A DNA stretch of 64,000 nt, taken from NCBI GenBank assembly GCA_017163975.1, contig JAFFSR010000221.1, positions 7,254,001 to 7,318,000 of the forward strand, in the 5' to 3' direction. Made by a program: the position numbers and the translations under genes. This document shows, piece by piece, positions 53,701 through 63,015 of this stretch. How positions within the stretch are numbered: position 1 is the first letter of the stretch; the number at the start of each line of letters is the position of its first letter. This stretch comes from Anastatus disparis (lineage: Eukaryota > Arthropoda > Insecta > Hymenoptera > Eupelmidae). The notes under the pieces were generated by a model. The model was not told the DNA's origin. It ran no database searches and saw nothing but the letters and a program-made list of their open reading frames with translations.

Positions 53701-56700
53701 CAGTGGTTCAGTCGGTAGAGCGATGGACTCGTATCCCAAGGGCCCGAGTTCGAATCCCGCTCTCATCCAATTGATGCAAGCATCACTGTACGTTACATGT
53801 GCTTTGTTCACGCTGAGCAACCTCCGTCGGTAATTAGCATCAAAATGATAGCAAAATACAGCGACGTTAAATAAAATATTTAAAAAAATATAAATGTTAA
53901 CATTTTAATAATAGTAGTGAATTTTTACATAGAAAGCAGTATAATTTTTTTTTATATGATTTACATAAATAATTAAAAGTTATTCGAATAAAAAATTGGT
54001 TTAAAAGCAAGTATGATCCACTTGCTTTTGGCCCTTCTTTTCCGCCCAAAGGGCAAACAACCTATTTTTTTTCAAGATAATATCTTTCCACTTTTAGGAA
54101 ATTGAATTTGTATTGATTTAAAAAGAGTACACTTACGTAGAATGTTCTTCTTACTTCTAAAGATATTTTTTTCTCAGTGTAGTTTTCATAAATAATAACT
54201 ACTCATTTGAACATAATACTATGCTAATATTTCAGAAAATCTTTAAAAAAAATGTTCATATATTCTTTATTAACGATGCAAAAATGTCACGTGAATATCA
54301 CATCACGTGTCGTATTCTCTTTTCTTTTTTTACAACACTCGATTGATCGCTCGTATATTAATGACAACGTTTTACAACTTTGTGATTAATACTTTTTTGC
54401 AATACCGAAAACTCGTATAGCAATCAGATATCATCTATGTCATTGTTAGTGGAAAAATAAAATTTTTATCATCCAATAAAAAATATATAAAACGCTGAGA
54501 TGTCTTTCAATTTCATTTTGTCATTAGCTGTCTAATAAAGTTTTTTTTCTTTTAAAACTCTTTTAGAAACTATAAATAATTATTGCGTATTTGGAAAATT
54601 ATAATGAAAACCGCATTGTTTTAACAAACTTCAAAAAGTTATAATATTTAATATACCTCACAATTTTGAAACTAGGTTAAGTAATAATGATAATTATATA
54701 TTAATTTCCTAAAATATAATAAAACTTGCATAATAATTAGCATTAATTCAACTAATTATAAGTAAACATATATTTGTCTTATATAATTTAACGACATCAC
54801 ATGGAAAGTTTAAAAATAAAGCTTTAATTTGAGTTTTGTCAAGAAATATCAGTTCCTTACAAAATTATCAGTAATCATTAAAGATGCATTAAATATGATA
54901 TATTTTTTGCCCTACTTAATTATTGCAATTAATAATTTTTTTAATCTTTATGTTGGCAATTTGATAATTTTATAATAAATTAGTATTTCTTAAAGCTATA
55001 TATCTCAAATTAAAACTCATTTCTTAAATTTTATCATTTTTTTCATATTATTCTTTTGAATTTATCATTCAATAATTTATTTTGATTGCATAAAAGAAAC
55101 AAGCAATAATTTATAACTATTAAATGTTGAAGTTTACAACTTGATTCCTTTTTTTTCAATTTTGTGTGAAGCATTTGTTGAGTTTTGAATAAAATCCATA
55201 ATTTAGAATTCTAAGATTTTTACCAATTAGTACAAAAACTAATATTTATTTTGAAGTCTATTTTTCTTTTTATTTTGTTAAAATTTCAAGAGCATTATTA
55301 GTTCAACTATCCAGATGGCGAAAAGACGATATCATTATATTTAATAGAATGTTGTATCTTGTTCGTTGCTTTGATTAATTATATCACGATGTAGAGATCG
55401 TTATAACGCGGTATCGCGTAGTTTTTTCTTTGTTCTGTAAAGAGAAAAACTAAATAACACTTTCAAAACTTTAACAAAAAGAAAAAAAAATTTCAACAAA
55501 ATTTCAACTTATTTTCATTAATAAATTTCTTGCTTTCTTTAATAATCACATTTAAACGAACTCTTTTTCAGATATGCGAAATTTTAGAAACATTAAGGCT
55601 AAGCGCAGCAAGTCACACAGTTACAGAAAAGCTTTCCGGTGGCGAGAGGAAAAGGCTTTCTATAGCTTTGGAACTTGTCAACAATCCACCAGTCATATTT
55701 TTAGATGAACCCACAACGTGAGTACAAAGTCTTCTTACATTTTTCTTCATTTTCATTATATGTATATAAAATTAAAAAAAATTTTTTTTTAATTTTTAAT
55801 TTGGATTGCTTTAAGCATTTTTCAACATGATCAATACATTAAAAAAATTAATAATAACACATATTAGTTATAAACTGTTAAATTTTCGAAATTTAAAATA
55901 AAAAATTATTTCATATATTAGTTCTTTAATAAAGAAAAGCCACTTAATTAGATGTTCTTTCGTACACTCTGAAATATCTCGTAGAATTAAAATATTAGAA
56001 CGTCGAAATTGAATGTTTGATTTTTTCTTAAAAACTCATTTTGCTATTAAAATTTGCCATTGAATTTAAAATTTTGTAATCGTAATGTTTTAATATTTCA
56101 GAGGTCTCGATGAAATGTCGTCAGTACAATGTGTAGATTTATTACAAAGGGTGGCATTAAATGGTCGAACGGTGGTATGTTCAATTCACACGCCTAGTGC
56201 TAGTATATTTGCAAAATTTCATCAGGTATACATTGTTGCTGCTGGTCAGTGCGCGTATCGTGGTCCAGTTAGCAATGTCGTGCCTTTTTTACATCACGTT
56301 GGCATTGAATGCCCAAAACATTATAATCCTGCAGACTTTGGTAAGTTACATTTATTTCTATTTTTTACATACTGTAGAGAACTTATTATAATACTTTCAA
56401 AACTTTAATAAAATAAAAAAATTTTTAAATTGTTTTGATCTAAATAATGAGAGCAATAAAACATTTTGTTAAATTTCCAAAATTATTATTTTGAAAATTT
56501 AAATATCCAACATGTGTAATTAAATTAGCAAAAAAAAAAATTAATTTTTAATAAATAAGTTTTTATAATCGATAATAATAATAACATGTAATATTATTGA
56601 CAGTTGTAGAAGTGTCGTCGGGAGAATATGGACTTGAATTAGTAGACAGGATGGTTTCGAAAATTGAAAAAACGGCGCCCATAATACCTATGGCTCAACC

Positions 56701-59279
56701 TGTTCATACAGATCGCAAAGATCCAAAAAAAGAAATCACTAGGATTTCATGGTGGGAGCAATTCACGACTTTATTTAGAAGAAAAATGCTACAATTTTAT
56801 CGCGATAGGGTAAGAGATAAATATTTTATGGATTTATTATAACAAAAATAATATTGAAAATTTCTAATTTAATTTTAATAATTTTTCAGAATTATATGTA
56901 TTTAAAAATCGTATTACATATATTTTTGGGAATTATAGTTGGAAGTCTGTTTCTCGACATCGGCAACGATGGCTCAAAAACACTTTTCAACTTTGGTTTC
57001 TGTTTCACCTGTCTCATAGTCTTTCTTTACATTCCCATGTTGCCAGTACTTTTACATTGTAAGTTTAAAAAAAAAATAAAATAACTTAAAAAAAAACTTT
57101 GCCCCGGCGTGTATTATTATATTAAATACAGCTGCAATAACTATGGAGAAAAAAAACGGTACACGTGTTATATTATTGTTTACAGTTCCTCAGGAGATAC
57201 AGCTGGTGAAGAGAGAACACTTTAATCGTTGGTATGGTTTATCGCCATATTTTTGTGCCTTAACTATATCTACCATACCTGCTCAGGTCAGTATAAAGAT
57301 CATCATTGGATGTTTTTATTATTATACTCGTGTGGTTGTGGTACATATAGGATGACTTTTATTGCACAATATAATATGATCGTAAAATAAGATTAATTTA
57401 TAGTCGGGATAGTAAACTTGTAGTCGGGAAAATTAGATTTTACAATTTTTTAAGTAAAAAACTCATTGCTCGAACATATATTGAGTACTGTTAAATTTTA
57501 GTATCCAAATTACTTTTATGTGGAAAAAATTCTTATTAAATATTTTTTCCGAGTAAATTATGTAGATGTAACACTTACTTAAATTGAGAAAAGGCCAGTA
57601 AATTAATAAGTTTGTTAACAAATATTAGTTAGCTCCGTGTCTGGTGTATTTTTTTAATTTAAATTACTATAGACGAAAAATAGAACCTTATTTATAATAA
57701 TAATAATTATTGTATATATAGAAAGTATTAAACTATTTTACATATTTTTATCATATATAATTTGCTTTTAAAAATTTTTACTTAAAACATTCTTTTTTAT
57801 GAAATAATTTTTTTTTTCAATTTCCTAATGATTTTTTATTGTAATGGTCATTATAATATTAAGAATTTAAATAATAAATGCACAATATTGAAATTTAATA
57901 ATTTTTCAGATTGTTTTATGTTTCTTTTACATTTCGATGGTCTATCCAATAACTAGTCAACCAATGGAACTTTATAGATACGTTATGTTTGTTGCTGTAT
58001 GCATGGTTTGTTCTTTAATTGCCGAGAGCATGGGCCTTGCTATTGCTAGTACTTTAAACATCATAGTATGTATTGATTTTTCAAACTTTTATATATATTT
58101 TGATAATTAATGAATTTTAATTGAAAATAAATTTTTTTAAATTCCAGAATGGTATGTTTGTTGGTCCAGCAATGACAGTACCATTAATGTTATTCGCAGT
58201 ACAAGGAATGGGCGATGAGACACCATTGCCGATTTATCGACAACTTGTGATGTACGCTAGTTATATACGCTATGGACTTGAAGGTTTAACAGTTGCCACC
58301 TACGGCTATAATCGTGCAAAATTGCCCTGTCCATCTGATGAAATGTATTACTGCCATTATGCGGTACCACGACAGTTACTTAGAGTGATGGGTAATTTAA
58401 CTTTTTATTCTACAATTATAAAATCATTTGTTTGTAGCTTGAGGTGTTGACTTTTGTACTAGAAGTAAAAACATTTCGAGAAATGTATGTTGTTTTTTTT
58501 AAGTCGCTTGTAAATAATTTATCATTTGAGAAATGAGGCTTATAATTTACTTTGAAATTGCTTTGAATTTAATAATAGAGAGTTTTTCTTACTGTAACTG
58601 TCATTAAAAAGAGCAAAAACAAAATTTATCTCTTTGACTTTTCGAATTTTAGAGTTAGAAGTTTTAAGTCTGTATACTTGAGATTTCAAATTAAAATAGA
58701 AATCTTCAATGATTTTAAATGTACAATTAATTATTTAATTTTTTTTTTTAATATAAAATGATCGTGATAAAGTTAAAATTTAATACTTTTTGTAAATAAA
58801 TTACACACTATATTTAAACGTATCATCGGAATATTTCCTAATTTAAATGAAAAAATTTTTGAAATTTTTCAATTTAAATTTAGCAATGCAAATGCACTAT
58901 TTTCGTTGAAAAATAAAGTATACAGTTTAATAAAAACACTTTTTTAAAAACATTAAATTAACATTTGATACTTGTCTTAGAAAAACATGTTAATTCGAAT
59001 TTCTTTATTTTGAAATTGTTAAAATTTCTCAATTATACGTTCAATTATATGTTAAATAAATAATTAATAAAATGAAAAAAATGTTTAATTATAATTATTT
59101 ATAATTTTCTAGGTATGGACAATGTGGACTATTGGATTGACATTATAGCGCTCATTGTAATCTTAGTGATATTTAGGGCACTTACTTATTATTTGTTAAG
59201 ACAGCGACTAAAGCCAAACAAGACATTTAGAGCGCTTCATCTTATCGGTCGACTCGTCAAAAGTCACTTCATGAACTAG
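29110..59279 (+). CDS. ABC transporter, subfamily G half-transporter (ABCG1/ABCG4-like), 11 coding exons
   Basis: Exons: 29110-29320, 39971-40088, 45776-45965, 55572-55717, 56102-56340, 56604-56809, 56890-57058, 57186-57286, 57910-58065, 58148-58391 and 59113-59279. All introns are GT-AG and all phases join, giving 648 residues, the normal size for an ABCG half-transporter. The nucleotide-binding domain comes first: Walker [10 protein letters not shown] (93-101), Q-loop Gln139, signature LSGGER (194-199), Walker B VIFLDE with catalytic Glu219, D-loop GLD (223-225) and switch His251. Six membrane segments follow at about 374-393, 402-424, 452-472, 485-507, 513-533 and 601-622, with Cys573 and Cys581 in the last outer loop. 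The family exports sterols and other lipids as dimers; the closest overall resemblance is to animal ABCG1/4, including [15 protein letters not shown] after the ATPase domain. The exact substrate and orthologue are not determinable here. The start is the first ATG of a purine-rich leader (AAACGATGG). Confidence 0.95.
29581..29764 (+). repeat. tRNA-derived SINE, family 1, copy 5 (ABCG intron 1)
   Basis: Head GAGGTTTCAATGGCTCAG, B-box GAGTTCGAATCCC, body GTACGTTACATGTGC and CTCCGTCGCTAATTG, end AACGTTAAATAAAAT with a long A tail. It is in the same orientation as the gene and slightly shortened between the body and the tail. Confidence 0.9.
38197..38390 (+). repeat. tRNA-derived SINE, family 1, copy 6 (diverged)
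   Basis: The head keeps ATCAATCGGTAAAGTAATGG and the B-box GAGTTCGAATCCTGC; ACAAGCAC and ATGTGCTTTTTTCAT from the body are recognisable. The 3' portion is decayed. This is the oldest-looking copy of the set. Confidence 0.75.
39971..40088 (+). CDS. ABCG exon 2 (Walker A)
   Basis: Acceptor TTGCAG, donor AA|GTAAGT. Encodes [19 protein letters not shown] followed by the P-loop GPSGAGKST and LLNVLAGYK. It enters in phase 1 and leaves in phase 2. Confidence 0.96.
40089..45775. other. ABCG intron 2 (5,687 bp)
   Basis: AT-rich, with one reverse family 1 SINE at 43148-43341. No coding exon or other clear element was seen. Confidence 0.8.
43148..43341 (-). repeat. tRNA-derived SINE, family 1, copy 7 (ABCG intron 2)
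   Basis: Reverse copy: TTTATTTAACGTCGCTG at the left (tail end), TTAACGACGGAG at about 43194, GTAACGTACAGTGG, and the tRNA-like head at the right (GGGATTTGAACTC; GAGTGAGCCAC). Confidence 0.9.
45776..45965 (+). CDS. ABCG exon 3 (Q-loop)
   Basis: Acceptor TTTCCAG, donor ATT|GTAAGT, leaving in phase 0. Encodes residues 110-173, with [21 protein letters not shown] containing the Q-loop Gln139 and [15 protein letters not shown] of the helical subdomain. Confidence 0.95.
46921..47036. mobile_element. GC-rich fold-back (MITE-like) element
   Basis: The left arm, beginning ACGCACCAAGGGAGGGAAGG, pairs with the right arm, ending CACTCCCGTGGCGCGT, through GGGGGACAT and TAACCCGCGCGT blocks. The arms are about 50 bp long with few mismatches around a short centre. 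Its GC content is extreme for this window. A TTA trinucleotide flanks both ends (TATTA|CGCACC and GGCGCG|TTA), possibly a target duplication. Confidence 0.7.
47121..47226. repeat. Direct repeat unit 1
   Basis: Shares ATACACTACAC, CACACTACACGGTAACACTC, GTAATGAT, TTCATTAATAAAAAAA and the end TTTTTCATCACACACATTTT with unit 2 at 47250-47394. It lies between the GC-rich fold-back and the family 3 SINE. Confidence 0.85.
47250..47394. repeat. Direct repeat unit 2
   Basis: Near-copy of unit 1, about 39 bp longer through extra sequence before the shared TTTTTCATCACACACATTTT end. The two units lie head-to-tail 23 bp apart. Confidence 0.85.
47712..47726. repeat. Target-site duplication, left copy (family 3 SINE)
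   Basis: TTTCGGGTTGGATAT, identical to 48110-48124. Confidence 0.92.
47727..48109 (-). mobile_element. Complete tRNA-derived SINE, family 3 (383 bp, flanked by target-site duplication)
   Basis: Reverse-oriented. A 40-base poly-T (47727-47766) is the A-tail at its 3' end. The tRNA-like head is at the right: on the - strand from about 48107 it reads GGAGCGCGGTGGCGTAACGG, then the B-box GGGTTCGAATCTT. The body is unrelated to families 1 and 2. A perfect 15-bp direct repeat TTTCGGGTTGGATAT flanks it at 47712-47726 and 48110-48124. The intact duplication and long pure tail mark a recent insertion. Confidence 0.92.
48110..48124. repeat. Target-site duplication, right copy (family 3 SINE)
   Basis: Identical to 47712-47726, adjoining the tRNA-like head. 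Confidence 0.92.
52927..52972 (-). repeat. Relic fragment related to family 3 SINE
   Basis: The order CCCGGGACTGTTTAACTTAT then TACATCAGATTAAAAC matches CCCGGAACCGTTTAACACAT then TACATCAGGCTAGAC near 47842-47882 of the complete family 3 copy, in the same orientation. No head or tail is recognisable. Confidence 0.5.
53161..53299. mobile_element. Fold-back element related to 17691-17820
   Basis: Terminal inverted repeats TCAAGCTAGAAATAATGC (53161-53178) and its near reverse complement (53282-53299) match at 15 of 18 positions. The centre carries TTGAGGGCAAGTTTGCGA and GAGCGAGTGAAGTAAAATGAGG, resembling the GAAGTTTGCGA and CAAGTGAAGCGAAGGGAG of the element at 17691. Confidence 0.6.
53693..53887 (+). 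repeat. tRNA-derived SINE, family 1, copy 8 (ABCG intron 3)
   Basis: Head GAGGTTGTCAGTGGTTCAG, B-box GAGTTCGAATCCCGC, body GTACGTTACATGTGC and CTCCGTCGGTAATTAGCATC, end CAGCGACGTTAAATAAAAT. Well preserved. Confidence 0.9.
55572..55717 (+). CDS. ABCG exon 4 (signature and Walker B)
   Basis: Acceptor TTTTCAG, donor AC|GTGAGT. Encodes [28 protein letters not shown], and [12 protein letters not shown], i.e. the ABC signature and Walker B with the catalytic Glu. Confidence 0.96.
56102..56340 (+). CDS. ABCG exon 5 (D-loop and switch histidine)
   Basis: Acceptor ATTTCAG, donor TTTG|GTAAGT. Encodes GLDEMSS (D-loop), then CSIHTPS with the switch His251, and ends in NPADF. Most ABCG proteins read IHQPS here; the Thr in place of Gln is a mild departure. 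Confidence 0.95.
56604..56809 (+). CDS. ABCG exon 6 (linker to membrane domain)
   Basis: Acceptor TTGACAG, donor AGG|GTAAGA. Encodes [10 protein letters not shown], a short charged linker, and [20 protein letters not shown], the amphipathic connecting helix before the first membrane span. Confidence 0.95.
56890..57058 (+). CDS. ABCG exon 7 (TM1-TM2)
   Basis: Acceptor TTTTTCAG, donor CATT|GTAAGT. Encodes the first two membrane segments, separated by [17 protein letters not shown]. Confidence 0.93.
57186..57286 (+). CDS. ABCG exon 8
   Basis: Acceptor TTTACAG, donor CAG|GTCAGT. Encodes [19 protein letters not shown] and the start of TM3; the REHxxxWY pattern is characteristic of ABCG transporters. 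Confidence 0.93.
57910..58065 (+). CDS. ABCG exon 9 (TM3-TM4)
   Basis: Acceptor TTTTTCAG, donor ATA|GTATGT, phase 0 at both ends. Encodes the rest of TM3 and all of TM4 ([13 protein letters not shown]; the family pattern is SLVAQSLGLLIGA). Confidence 0.92.
58148..58391 (+). CDS. ABCG exon 10 (TM5 and outer loop)
   Basis: Acceptor ATTCCAG, donor ATGG|GTAATT. Encodes TM5, then [20 protein letters not shown] and the extracellular loop with Cys573 and Cys581, which correspond to the loop cysteines of ABCG1/4. Confidence 0.94.
59113..59279 (+). CDS. ABCG exon 11 (TM6 and C-terminus)
   Basis: Acceptor TTTTCTAG, stop TAG at 59277-59279. Encodes TM6 followed by a basic tail of about 26 residues ending SHFMN, which is longer than the very short C-terminus of human ABCG1. 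Confidence 0.92.
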
Positions 59280-59573
59280 AACAATGTTTATATATATATA
59301 TAAATGATGTGTTTAAAGAACTTACGGTTCTTTATTTTGTACTTTCAATCTAAAGGTACATAGATTGGAATTTTAGATCTTTCTATAACAAAGAACTTGT
59401 ACATGTGTAATTAATATACCCAGTGATATACTTTGTAAATAGCTTAAGCATTATTTTTTTTGGAACTATTTTAAAATGTTTTATTATTATTATTATGTGT
59501 TATTTTATACGGAACGATGTGAATGTAAGAATTAGTTTTTAAGATTTTCTTGTTAATTATATATTAAATATAT

Positions 59574-59579
59574 AATAAA
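59574..59579 (+). terminator. Candidate poly(A) signal, ABCG gene
   Basis: AATAAA at a reasonable distance after the stop codon. In such AT-rich DNA chance matches are common, so the site is tentative. Confidence 0.35.
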
Positions 59580-61007
59580 AAAAATTGTTATATTCATAAT
59601 GATACTTTTAATAAAATACTTTCTTATTATTTAAGACAAAAACATACTCCATTTTAAAAACAAAAATTAAAATTTCATAATTAATGTATTATGAAATTTG
59701 CACTTTCAGGAAATACATTGCATATATTAGGACAGAATCACTGACGTATATATGCGTGTAATAAAATTGGTCCCGACGGAAGTGACTTTGCATTTATTAC
59801 AATTAAAAATGAAAAAAATACCTACGTTATACACCATAAAAACAAGTTTTTTTTCAATAATTTGATTAAAACGATTGAAAGAGAAAAAAATGTATACAGT
59901 ATGAAGGAATGAAATTAAAATTTATCATGATTGTTATCATAAAGATGTTATGAATAAATGTTAATATAATTATAGTAATAGGAAAAATTTATTGCGTTTC
60001 ATATGATATTCAATTATTCGTAATGAGACAATTGAGTAACAGATATTATGTATGTATAAATACATTGAATAATCTAATCAATACTTCAATTTATTAATGG
60101 CATTGTTTTACTTAATAATTTTGAATTTCAAATGAAGATTTAAAAATCATTATACTTGAATTTTAAGTATACATACTTTTTTATTTTTTATTGTAAATAT
60201 TTTATATAATTTTAGAAAATTATTTTACATAAAATAAAAAAAAAAATATTTAAATTTCTGTTATAGAATGGAATGTAACTATAACATATTGAACTTATTT
60301 TTAATATCATTAAATCTAATTTAAATCATGTTATGAAATTAATAATATTAAAAAACATAAAGTGACACAATTAAGTTAGTCACACCATTAATAATTATTT
60401 AAGTTCTATTTAGTTGCAATTATTGAATAAAGTTATAACAAACCTTTGATTAAAAAAGTTCTTTATTAAAAAAAAGTTTTATTTTGCATTTTTTTATTCT
60501 GAATAATTTTTTCATAATTAAGTTAGAAAGTAATATTACATAATTATGATAAAAAAGTATTGCTAAAGAAAATATCCTTATAATTTGATAAAAGATTAGT
60601 TGATAATTTTATGTATCAAGGACTTTCTTATAAAGTTTCATATTGTTACGTATAGCATTATAGATCAAATAATATGTATAATTACAATTTTGTTCAATAT
60701 ATAAAGTTATTATATTTACATGTTGTAATGTAATGTCTGTTTTGGTATATTCTAATATGAGCTTCATTAAAGATTTATACATTCATTCTCTCATAACTTT
60801 TTTCATATATTAGTTTCGAAAATGTTTTAATGCTAAATTTTAGTTATTATTTCTTTTGCTATAAAAAAATATAGCAAATGAAACTTGTTCAATTCTAATT
60901 CATGAAAAAATTTAGTGAAATTCAAAATTTAAATTATAAATATTAAAATATAGATTAATCTTTAATTTTTAATAATAAAAAATTAAGATTTTTGCTATCA
61001 TTTGATT

Positions 61008-61013
61008 TTTATT
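61008..61013 (-). terminator. Candidate poly(A) signal, NEPRO-like gene
   Basis: AATAAA on the - strand, about 30 nt beyond the stop codon at 61044. Confidence 0.45.
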
Positions 61014-61043
61014 TACATAAAATGTATAATTATAATTTAAATA

Positions 61044-61366
61044 TCACGTGGAAGTCGTCCAATTTTTTAAAAGCCTATTGATTTTCTTATAAGAATTTGT
61101 ATCTAATTCACAAGTATTATTTTTCGTTAGTTTGATTAAAACTTTTTTTAAACGCTTACGTAAAATATTCCATTTTAATTTATCTAATCCAGGAACACAA
61201 TCAGTTTTCAATAATTGAACCAAATCTTTTTCAGTTTTGATTTCAAGTAAATTAGATTTTTTATCGGATTTTCCATTTTTGCTATTTTTTTTCTTTTTTA
61301 CTTTTGCTGGTTTTTCTTTTTTTAGTTTTTTATTGGTTTCTTCAAAATCAAATCGAGATATTGTTT
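61044..61366 (-). CDS. NEPRO-like exon 5
   Basis: Acceptor TTTTTTTAG; stop TGA at 61046-61044. Encodes the Lys-rich tract and a basic C-terminal region with WNILRKRLKKVLIKL. Confidence 0.85.
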
Positions 61367-62659
61367 CTAAAAAAATTTATTCATTAGTCTTTTTCTTAAA
61401 TATTACGTTTGACAGTAGATATTTATGTTTATTAACTTACCTCCTACGTCATCATCTTGTTGTAAAGAAATCGATTCATTTTGTACTTCTTTTTCTGAAC
61501 TTTCAACATTTACATCATCCGTAAAACTCAAATTTTCTTCATCTTCGTTACTCATTTGAATTAAATTAAAAATAGATTTATTCCAATCACTTTTCATTGG
61601 TAATCTGACACAAATATAAAACATAAAAATTTTTTATATGGAAAAAGATAAAGGTTATATAAAAAGTATAATAGTACTTTTGTACGTCTTCATTAATCCA
61701 TGGTAATTCAAGCCATTGCAAGAGATCTTTAGGTAATGTATAATCCTCCGGCATCCATGGTACACCAATCACTTTGAAAGACTCAATGTAATTATAAATA
61801 TTGTTATACCATGTACATGATTTTTTTATTATGTGTCTAGATAAAATCCTGAAAATATAAAATAGTAATTCATATTCAAAAAAGTTATAATATTATTTAT
61901 CATAAATGACAATTCAATAAATTATTTTACAACTATGTATCATACCATATTCTACTGATTACAGCATATGCAATCATCGCAACAGTCCAAGATTGGCCAA
62001 TTTGTAATCTTGATTTAAGAATATTTGCTGCTATGATTGCAGTTGATTCTACTCGACACATGAGTTTTGCAAAACCTTGAGTCCTTACTAATACATATTC
62101 AAGAGTTTGTCTTGATGGCAAACAAACAATATTATTACTAATTTCAGTAGATTGTTTAAGTAACTCATATTCTTTTTCAATAGACATATTTAAATAATTT
62201 AATAACGCTCTATTTACTTTTTCCATGTGTTTCAATCCTTTATCACTTCTGAACTTGCTTTTCATCCGATAAATCAATCGACTTAAAAGTGCTGCTTCTG
62301 AATGAAGTATTTCAAAAGTTTTAAAGTCTTTTAAGATCTTATCCAATGTTTCAATAAATTTTCTTGGATCTAAAATATAAAGCGTTTTTTAAGTGTTTTA
62401 ATTGAAACGCAAAATACAAAAATTACAATTTAAATAATTTTTCTTCATATCAAATTTTGTTAGTAAACTTTTGTTAAATATAATGGAGAAATTATCTTGA
62501 ACTTATCGTTTTAGTTTCTATAAAAGCATGTAAATAAACATAATTCTAATTTAAAGAAATGAGGTTAGATTTTAATTACTTACCAAATTCTTTCAAAGAA
62601 ACGTCCGATGATCTGTAAGGCGGACGTTGTAAATCCATTTGATTCCATAACAAATTCAT
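61044..62659 (-). CDS. NEPRO-like nucleolar protein (nucleolus and neural progenitor protein), 5 exons
   Basis: Exons in coding order: 62659-62584, 62369-61946, 61848-61678, 61604-61441 and 61366-61044. All phases join to give 385 residues. The N-terminal two-fifths matches the NEPRO N-terminal domain: MNLLWNQMDLQRPPYRSSD at the start, a helical region, then LPSRQTLEYVLVRTQGFAKL (109-128), a hydrophobic stretch and VISRIW (162-167), followed by PWMPEDYTLP. An acidic segment lies at about 243-275 and a Lys-rich, nuclear-localisation-like segment at about 291-315, before a basic C-terminal helix region. In mammals NEPRO is nucleolar, and its mutations cause anauxetic dysplasia, as do those of RNase MRP components; a role in rRNA processing is therefore inferred. 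Upstream out-of-frame ATGs (e.g. 62687) precede the chosen start, which is chosen because it carries the conserved LWN motif. I recognised the family by sequence pattern only. Confidence 0.85.
61441..61604 (-). CDS. NEPRO-like exon 4
   Basis: Acceptor GTGTCAG, donor GGAG|GTAAGT. Encodes the acidic, probably disordered segment. Confidence 0.85.
61678..61848 (-). CDS. NEPRO-like exon 3
   Basis: Acceptor ATTTTCAG, donor CAAAA|GTACTA. The donor is weak, but it is the only nearby GT whose phase avoids a stop in the next exon. Encodes GVPWMPEDYTLPKDLLQWLE. Confidence 0.85.
61946..62369 (-). CDS. NEPRO-like exon 2
   Basis: Acceptor ATATTTTAG, donor ATATG|GTATGA. The largest exon; encodes the core of the N-terminal domain through VISRIW. 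Confidence 0.9.
62584..62659 (-). CDS. NEPRO-like exon 1
   Basis: ATG at 62659-62657; donor TTTG|GTAAGT. Encodes residues 1-25 with LWNQMDLQRPPY; leaves in phase 1. Confidence 0.8.
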
Positions 62660-63015
62660 TTTTAATAAATAATTCTTGCTTTTTCATCTATAAAATACAA
62701 GTATTACATTTAAATAGTTATTCACCATTATTTTCGAATGTAAACAAAACAGTGTGCTTATTTTGAACACGTGCAACGTGCTATTGATGGTATCACGTGA
62801 TGATCACGTGATTTAAATGTCAAGAATTCAAAATTAAAAAACATGGATAATTTTAAGTTCGAAATAAATTTTTTTTATATTAAATAATTTTAAAATCAAT
62901 GAAAATTAAAATTAAAAAGTAAAAGTAACTTCTTTAATAAAGAAGCATGGAACGCAAGTAACTTAGTGAGCATGATGATGGACACGGTATGCAAAACTAA
63001 GTGTGTTCATGATGA
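62660..63015. other. Intergenic DNA with NEPRO-like gene promoter
   Basis: Short spacer between two - strand genes. It holds three CACGTG E-boxes and otherwise AT-rich sequence. Confidence 0.6.
62768..62810. promoter_or_regulatory. Cluster of three CACGTG E-boxes
   Basis: CACGTG at 62768-62773, 62794-62799 and 62805-62810. The last two form a near-palindromic TCACGTGATGATCACGTGA. They lie about 110-150 bp before the NEPRO-like start codon. CACGTG is the site for Myc/Max, USF and MITF-type bHLH factors; Myc control of nucleolar genes is well known, so a role here is a reasonable inference. Confidence 0.55.

Larger units (their letters stand above)
45966..55571. other. ABCG intron 3 (9,606 bp), repeat-rich
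   Basis: Contains a GC-rich fold-back element (46921-47036), a direct repeat pair (47121-47226 and 47250-47394), a complete family 3 SINE (47727-48109), a family 3 relic (about 52927), another fold-back (53161-53299) and a family 1 SINE (53693-53887). The frames seen here fall in repeats or low-complexity DNA. Confidence 0.8.
59280..61043. other. 3' untranslated and intergenic DNA between convergent genes
   Basis: No coding signal. A possible poly(A) signal for the ABCG gene is AATAAA at 59574-59579, about 295 nt after the stop; another AATAAA follows near 59610. The ABCG and NEPRO-like genes point toward each other across this gap. Confidence 0.6.

Noticed and set aside
56161..56391. Second frame overlapping ABCG exon 5
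   Set aside because: It is a shifted reading of the same exon; the frame with the D-loop and switch histidine is the real one.
61237..61524. Phe/Leu-rich frame on the + strand
   Set aside because: It is antisense to the Lys-rich exon 5 and acidic exon 4 of the NEPRO-like gene.
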